DNA of 5,189 nucleotides, taken from Thermoprotei archaeon. Its GTDB lineage: Archaea; Thermoproteota; Thermoprotei_A; Sulfolobales; Fervidicoccaceae. The position numbers and the translations under genes were made by a program. Of the stretch, positions 5,142-5,189 are shown one piece after another. The DNA is taken from contig JAEMPT010000024.1 in assembly GCA_022759165.1 (NCBI GenBank), positions 14,495 to 19,683 of the forward strand. The letters run 5' to 3'. The number at the start of each line of letters is the position of its first letter. Positions within the stretch are counted from its first letter, which is position 1. The notes under the pieces are model-generated. The model searched no databases and was not told the origin of the DNA. It saw only the letters and a list, made by a program, of their open reading frames with translations.

Positions 5142-5189
5142 AGTAAATGCAATATTTTTTTGACACAATATTTAAATATTAATGACAGA
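5142..5189. promoter_or_regulatory. AT-rich palindromic promoter-like segment
   Basis: AATATTTAAATATT (5167-5180) is a perfect 14-base palindrome containing TTTAAATA on both strands, so it could act as a TATA element in either direction. TGACA flanks it on both sides (5161-5165 and 5183-5187, direct orientation). A gene starting beyond the right edge may use it; this cannot be seen here. Confidence 0.35.

Noticed and set aside
1..5189. CRISPR array or defence cluster
   Set aside because: No regularly spaced repeats or recognisable defence genes occur; the only direct repeats are pairs or pentamers.

Overview
This is an archaeal chromosome window, most likely from a thermophile of the Thermoproteota/Korarchaeota (TACK) side. 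The evidence is a glycerol-1-phosphate dehydrogenase of archaeal lipid synthesis, a 20S proteasome beta subunit with a short archaeal-type propeptide, TATA-box promoters and Lys/Glu/Arg-rich proteins. No tRNA or rRNA is present to fix the lineage, so the placement is an inference.

Layout. Bases 1-489 (minus strand) hold a rubrerythrin cut by the left edge inside its rubredoxin domain. A 310-base gap with its promoter follows. The glycerol-1-phosphate dehydrogenase gene egsA lies at 800-1864 (minus). It shares a compact AT-rich divergent promoter with the proteasome beta gene at 1988-2605 (plus). About 2606-3420 is a poorly coding region with one small candidate gene, a minus-strand hairpin terminator candidate and a block of strong inverted repeats at 3158-3298 that could be a structured RNA or an old element end. 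A 12-helix Major Facilitator-type transporter lies at 3420-4592 (minus), with an in-frame hydrophobic continuation beyond its stop. The right end (4593-5189) holds repeats, a hairpin and a 5'-truncated, decayed C-terminal fragment of an IS200/IS605-family TnpB at 4871-5092 (minus), whose sequence folds into several strong stems.

Function. The intact genes are housekeeping or stress genes: membrane lipid headgroup stereochemistry (egsA), protein turnover (psmB) and peroxide defence (rubrerythrin). They look individually transcribed rather than forming one operon. I see no defence island, CRISPR array or convincing new multi-gene system. The most useful oddities are these: (1) the rubrerythrin start region looks like a one-base frameshift, or a four-codon leader overlapping the start; (2) the transporter gene has a TAA followed in frame by a further membrane-like segment; (3) a TnpB relic has lost its third RuvC motif but keeps strong RNA-like stems. 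Several disrupted frames in 5 kb could equally reflect real decay or draft-quality sequence.
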